Assembly (NCBI GenBank): GCA_030600525.1
Contig: JAUVLX010000115.1
Location: forward strand, 1-9,612
Reading direction: 5' to 3'
Length of the DNA: 9,612 nucleotides
Origin: Desulfobulbus sp.
GTDB lineage: Bacteria; Desulfobacterota; Desulfobulbia; Desulfobulbales; Desulfobulbaceae
Every line of letters starts with the position of its first letter. Position 1 is the first letter of the stretch. Positions 7,292-9,612 of this stretch are shown one piece after another. The notes under the pieces were generated by a model that had not been told where the DNA came from, did no database searches, and was given only the letters and a program-made list of their open reading frames with translations. The position numbers and the translations under genes were made by a program.

Positions 7292-7544
7292 ACAAATCCA
7301 GGGCCCAGTCAGGAATCCTATGCAGGATATACTCAGTAAGCTTAGCTTTAGAGTCTTCATTAGTTTTGGTAATACCCACATCCTGCATCACTTCTTCATA
7401 ATCAAACCAACATATATCCTTGTTGTCTTGATTATAAACAGTCAGGACGCGATGCTCGGGACGATGAATATCCTCCTCCTCCTGAATCGCGCTAACAAGT
7501 CTCGCAGCTTCATCATACGGTAAGAAACGGACTTCTTCGCTCAT
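7290..7544 (-). CDS. Small acidic hypothetical protein (84 aa)
   Basis: I do not recognise this family. The protein is 84 aa, soluble and acidic, with a run of EEED at about 22-25, several aromatic residues in the middle (ICWFDYEEV, about 49-57), and a C-terminus of HRIPDWALDL. It has no signal peptide, membrane segment or Cys pair. It is likely a real gene because the ATG at 7544 is preceded by GGAGGT (7549-7554) at good spacing, and the frame is uninterrupted in an otherwise short-ORF region. An in-frame TTG at 7556 is a poorer start because it overlaps the Shine-Dalgarno. The gene lies downstream of rpmB on the same strand, but the rpmB terminator at 7604-7635 lies between, so it is probably its own transcription unit. 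It could be a small regulatory or adaptor protein, but nothing in the sequence proves that. Confidence 0.7.
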   Translation of the reverse strand: MSEEVRFLPYDEAARLVSAIQEEEDIHRPEHRVLTVYNQDNKDICWFDYEEVMQDVGITKTNEDSKAKLTEYILHRIPDWALDL

Positions 7545-7603
7545 GAGGACCTCCAAACAGATTTAAAACGGTCAAAACACATAATAACACACTGGGTGCC
7601 AAT

Positions 7604-7635
7604 AAAAAAAGGCGAGAAGAGAAATTCTACTCGCC
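7604..7635 (-). terminator. Rho-independent terminator of rpmB
   Basis: On the minus strand GGCGAG (7635-7630) pairs with CTCGCC (7616-7611). An AGA/TCT extension continues the stem past one mismatch, leaving a small loop. A run of seven T follows directly (7610-7604). It lies 24 bp past the rpmB stop codon, exactly where a terminator is expected. Confidence 0.85.
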
Positions 7636-7658
7636 CTTCAACATAAAGGCTTTGCTAA

Positions 7659-7853
7659 TCAAGCAGGTTTAACGACAGCACCAGATCTGATACATCGGGT
7701 ACAAACGTTAAGACGAACAGTGCTACCATCTTTGGTGACAGTTCTTACCCTCTGCAGATTAGGAAGCCAGCGACGACGGGTCTTGTTATGGGCATGACTC
7801 ACATTATTGCCTGTAACTGGACCTTTGCCACAAATTTCACATACACGGGCCAT
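7659..7853 (-). CDS. rpmB: 50S ribosomal protein L28
   Basis: The protein is 64 aa and full length for bacterial L28. It begins MARVCEICGKGP and continues GNNVSHAHNKTRRRW (15-29), the family signature that contacts 23S rRNA. Two CxxC pairs, C5/C8 and C51/C54, show this is the zinc-binding (C+) form rather than the Cys-free form some bacteria use under zinc shortage. AGGAG sits eight bases before the ATG at 7853. The gene is monocistronic here: its own promoter candidate lies in the divergent gap with the methyltransferase gene, and a strong intrinsic terminator follows. L33, often its partner gene, is absent from the window. The identification is certain from the sequence signature. Confidence 0.97.
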   Translation of the reverse strand: MARVCEICGKGPVTGNNVSHAHNKTRRRWLPNLQRVRTVTKDGSTVRLNVCTRCIRSGAVVKPA

Positions 7854-7894
7854 GATATATTCTCCTAAATCAGGTGTTCAAATTTTACAAACTT

Positions 7895-7925
7895 TTTATA
7901 TTAACTGCATTACTTAAAAATGCAA
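7895..7925 (-). promoter_or_regulatory. Candidate sigma70-type promoter for rpmB
   Basis: On the minus strand TTGCAT (7925-7920) serves as a -35 candidate. It is followed by TAATAT (7903-7898, spacer 16) or TATAAA (7900-7895, spacer 19) as -10 candidates. The box positions give a short untranslated leader before the rpmB Shine-Dalgarno. The -35 overlaps the leader of the divergent methyltransferase gene. Confidence 0.4.
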
Positions 7926-7936
7926 GAGATTTCATT

Positions 7937-8764
7937 ATGCAAATAAAAGAAGCACTACGCAGCATTCTCACAGACCAAGAAATGGATGCCATGATATGGA
8001 GCTACGACCGTATTGGCGACATCCTTATCACTACTATTCCGGAATCAATGGAGAAAAAAGAAAATCTGATAGGAGAAATTTTACTCCAGGCCCACCCCAC
8101 CATTCGTGTTATTGGCAAACGGATAGGTATACACCAAGGAGAATTTAGAACACGGGAACTGCAAATAATTGCCGGTGAAAACCGTAAAGAGACGTTGCAC
8201 AAAGAAAACGGTATCCAGCTTTACTTAAACCCGGAAACAGTCTACTACTCGGTCCGAATGGCCGGAGAACGCTTGCGCCTGGCACATCTGATCCTACCGG
8301 GAGAACGAGTGGCAGTATTATGCTCCGGCGTGGGTCCGTTTCCCCTGACCATGGCGAAACACAGCAAAGCCCGATTAATAGTTGGCATAGAAAAAAATCC
8401 TGCTGCCCACAGCTTTGCCCTAAAAAATTTGCAGTTGAACAAGGCGGAAAAGAGGGTCCGCTTTTACCAGGGAGACGCTGCCCATATCCTACCATCATTG
8501 CCCCATCAGTTTGACCGTATTGTCACAGTCCTCCCTACAGGCGACACCTCCATCCTTGTTAACTGTTCCCTCCCGTCACTGGCACCAAAGGGAATACTGC
8601 ACCATTATACCATGGTTCATCAAGGCAATACCCAAACGATGGCTGAGCAGATCGCAAGGGCCTGCAGTGAACAGGAAAAAAATATCTCAACTATCACGAG
8701 CCACCGTTGCGGCCACTGTGGACCACGAACCGATCGTTTCTGTTTCACGGTCAAGTTCTCATAG
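7937..8764 (+). CDS. Trm5/Met10-like SAM-dependent methyltransferase without D1 domain
   Basis: The protein has 275 aa and resembles archaeal Trm5, the tRNA m1G37 methyltransferase. The D2-like part (YDRIGDILITTIP at 23-35, GEFRTREL at 68-75, IAGENRKETLHKENG at 78-92) leads into YYSVRMAGERLRLAHL (103-118), matching the FSPRL-x-ER signature with R107 as the conserved Arg. The Rossmann domain then follows: GVGPF (131-135), GIEKNP (150-155, E152 for the SAM ribose), QGDA (178-181), and DRIVTVLP (193-200). Archaeal proteins are usually near 330 aa; the roughly 60-residue N-terminal D1 domain is absent. The NLP motif that positions the guanine reads VLP (198-200), and the Asp before motif I is also missing. 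A CGHC (258-261) precedes the C-terminal PR motif. The ATG at 7937 is preferred over an upstream GTG at 7874 because homology begins near it. The family is confident; m1G37 activity is not. Confidence 0.82.
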   Translation: MQIKEALRSILTDQEMDAMIWSYDRIGDILITTIPESMEKKENLIGEILLQAHPTIRVIGKRIGIHQGEFRTRELQIIAGENRKETLHKENGIQLYLNPETVYYSVRMAGERLRLAHLILPGERVAVLCSGVGPFPLTMAKHSKARLIVGIEKNPAAHSFALKNLQLNKAEKRVRFYQGDAAHILPSLPHQFDRIVTVLPTGDTSILVNCSLPSLAPKGILHHYTMVHQGNTQTMAEQIARACSEQEKNISTITSHRCGHCGPRTDRFCFTVKFS

Positions 8765-8783
8765 CTGACATCAATCAGTTTTT
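8763..8783 (+). terminator. Weak terminator candidate after the methyltransferase gene
   Basis: CTGA (8765-8768) pairs with TCAG (8775-8778), with an A-T and a G-T pair possible outside and a six-base loop. Five T follow at once (8779-8783). The stem starts at the last bases of the stop codon. It is short, but correctly placed and followed by a T-run. Confidence 0.4.
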
Positions 8784-9166
8784 GTTGTTACGTTACGGCA
8801 AAGGAATGTTTTTTACGTACCCCCTCGTTCTGTCCCGTTCGCACCCTTCAACCACGCTGCCATCGGGGGTATTGAAATTTCTGTAACCGTATCGCCCCTT
8901 GACCATATCCCACAATGTGGGGTAATGATATCACTATCCAAATCGCGCCTGAAATGATGTATGAGTCTGTTGATTTACTAAGATTTCCGTTCAAGGTCGA
9001 GGCATGCTGAGAAAATAACCACAGGCATATAATTGATATTCCGAGGATTATTTTTTCAGCATAACGAAGAGATTGGGCGAAAAGACAGTAAATCAACAGG
9101 CTCATGTATACCATAGCAATTTATTAATTTTGACCTGACACACTCCACTAACACAAAGGAAAAAAT
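8765..9166. other. 402-bp stretch without a convincing gene
   Basis: No open frame here has both a start with a ribosome site and a recognisable family. An 88-codon minus-strand frame (9114 to 8848) is hydrophobic, with three possible membrane segments, but has no Shine-Dalgarno and mostly overlaps the long palindrome. A second minus-strand frame (8906 to 8793, 37 aa, starting MVKGRYGYRNFNTPDG) reads like protein and could be the tail of a decayed gene. A perfect small palindrome CCCAC-aat-GTGGG sits at 8909-8921. The promoter of the TPR gene should lie near the right end, but I see no strong boxes. The stretch could be a decayed mobile-element relic or a region encoding a structured RNA. Confidence 0.5.
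8961..9105. repeat. 145-bp imperfect palindrome (long inverted repeat)
   Basis: The outer arms 8961-8979 and 9087-9105 are complementary at 18 of 19 positions (atgagtctgttgatttact). The inner arms 9004-9020 and 9046-9062 are complementary at 15 of 17, and ATAT/ATAT close a five-base loop at 9031-9035. All arms share one dyad centre at 9033 with no length offset between outer and inner arms. The segments between them (8980-9003 and 9063-9086) pair only weakly. As DNA this could form a cruciform; as RNA, a long hairpin. It lies between two co-directional genes and resembles a MITE-like element or a relic of an inverted duplication. Confidence 0.75.
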
Positions 9167-9612
9167 ATGCCCCCCACTGGTTCACATGTAAAAAAACAGA
9201 CACTTTATATCAGCATTGCCACCTCTCTTCTCATAGGCTTTGTGTGCGGCGTGCTATACAGTGCCCTGCAAACCCCAGCTTCAATGTCCGAAGAAGAGCA
9301 CAACCACGATGAGGCAACAGCTGCCATACAAGCCCTTGAACAACAAACCCAGGATACCCCGGATGATAGCCAAGCATGGGTTAAGCTTGGCCACGCCTAT
9401 TTTGATTCCGACCAACCGGATAACGCAATCAAAGCCTATGAAAAGGCCCTTGAACTGATTCCAGGAGACATAAATGTAATGACCGATCTTGGCGTCATGT
9501 ATCGTCGCAACAACCAACCCAAAGTGGCGATAGCAACCTTTGACAAAGTATTACAGCAGGATCCCAACCACGAACAGGCTCGCTTTAACAAAGGGGTAGT
9601 TCTGCTTGGTGA
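9167..9612 (+). CDS. Membrane-anchored TPR protein, 3' end cut off by window edge
   Basis: 148 codons are visible, running off the right edge. A short N-terminus with KK (9-10) is followed by one membrane segment (about 12-33), a linker rich in E and H (41-50), and then tetratricopeptide repeats. The repeats lie at about 68-101 (W71, L74, G75, Y78, A87, Y91, A94, P99), 102-135 (L108, G109, Y112, A121, F125, P133), and the start of a third from 136. The pattern of a single anchor with periplasmic TPRs resembles CcmH/NrfG-type or general envelope scaffolding proteins that hold partner proteins. No partner can be named from this window. The start at 9167 has AAGGA (9156-9160) six bases upstream, a good site. 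It is separated from the methyltransferase gene by 402 bp and so probably has its own promoter. The TPR call is firm, the role unknown. Confidence 0.85.
   Translation, partial: MPPTGSHVKKQTLYISIATSLLIGFVCGVLYSALQTPASMSEEEHNHDEATAAIQALEQQTQDTPDDSQAWVKLGHAYFDSDQPDNAIKAYEKALELIPGDINVMTDLGVMYRRNNQPKVAIATFDKVLQQDPNHEQARFNKGVVLLG

Noticed and set aside
7874..7936. N-terminal extension of the methyltransferase from a GTG at 7874
   Set aside because: The added 21 residues (MFKFYKLFILTALLKNARDF...) are hydrophobic and unlike the family, and would overlap the rpmB promoter candidate. The ATG at 7937 fits the start of family similarity.

Overview
The window looks like chromosomal housekeeping and envelope DNA from a Gram-negative anaerobe, most likely a deltaproteobacterium of the Desulfobulbales (Desulfobacterota) type. 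That placement is an inference. It rests on moderate GC, an outer-membrane-type lipoprotein M16 protease, an archaeal-style Trm5-like methyltransferase in a clearly bacterial context (L28), and a Gate-like membrane protein beside a tandem universal stress protein. No search could be run.

Layout, left to right. Positions 1-1145 (minus) hold an RtcB RNA ligase whose C-terminus runs off the left edge. It is divergent from an eight-helix Gate-like membrane protein (1259-2221, plus), which is followed in the same direction by a two-domain UspA protein (2309-3235). The Usp gene converges, across 14 bp, on a large M16 metalloprotease lipoprotein gene (3250-6123, minus). A 243-bp divergent spacer with a direct repeat and several hairpins separates the protease from an SDR-fold oxidoreductase (6367-7194, plus) that lacks the catalytic lysine. 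Next come an unrecognised 84-aa acidic protein (7290-7544, minus) and rpmB for ribosomal protein L28 (7659-7853, minus) with a clear intrinsic terminator. Divergent from rpmB is a Trm5-like SAM methyltransferase lacking the N-terminal D1 domain (7937-8764, plus). A 402-bp stretch without a convincing gene follows. It carries a 145-bp imperfect palindrome. The window ends inside a membrane-anchored TPR protein (9167 to beyond 9612, plus).

The genes do not form one operon, and strand switches are frequent. The only plausible co-directional pair is the Gate-like protein plus Usp. RtcB, L28 and the Trm5-like protein all touch RNA or translation, but they are separate transcription units. I see no transposase, CRISPR array, tRNA or rRNA. 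The features most worth a second look are the long palindrome, the structured spacer at 6124-6366, the SDR and methyltransferase with altered active-site motifs, and the internal repeat of the Gate-like protein.
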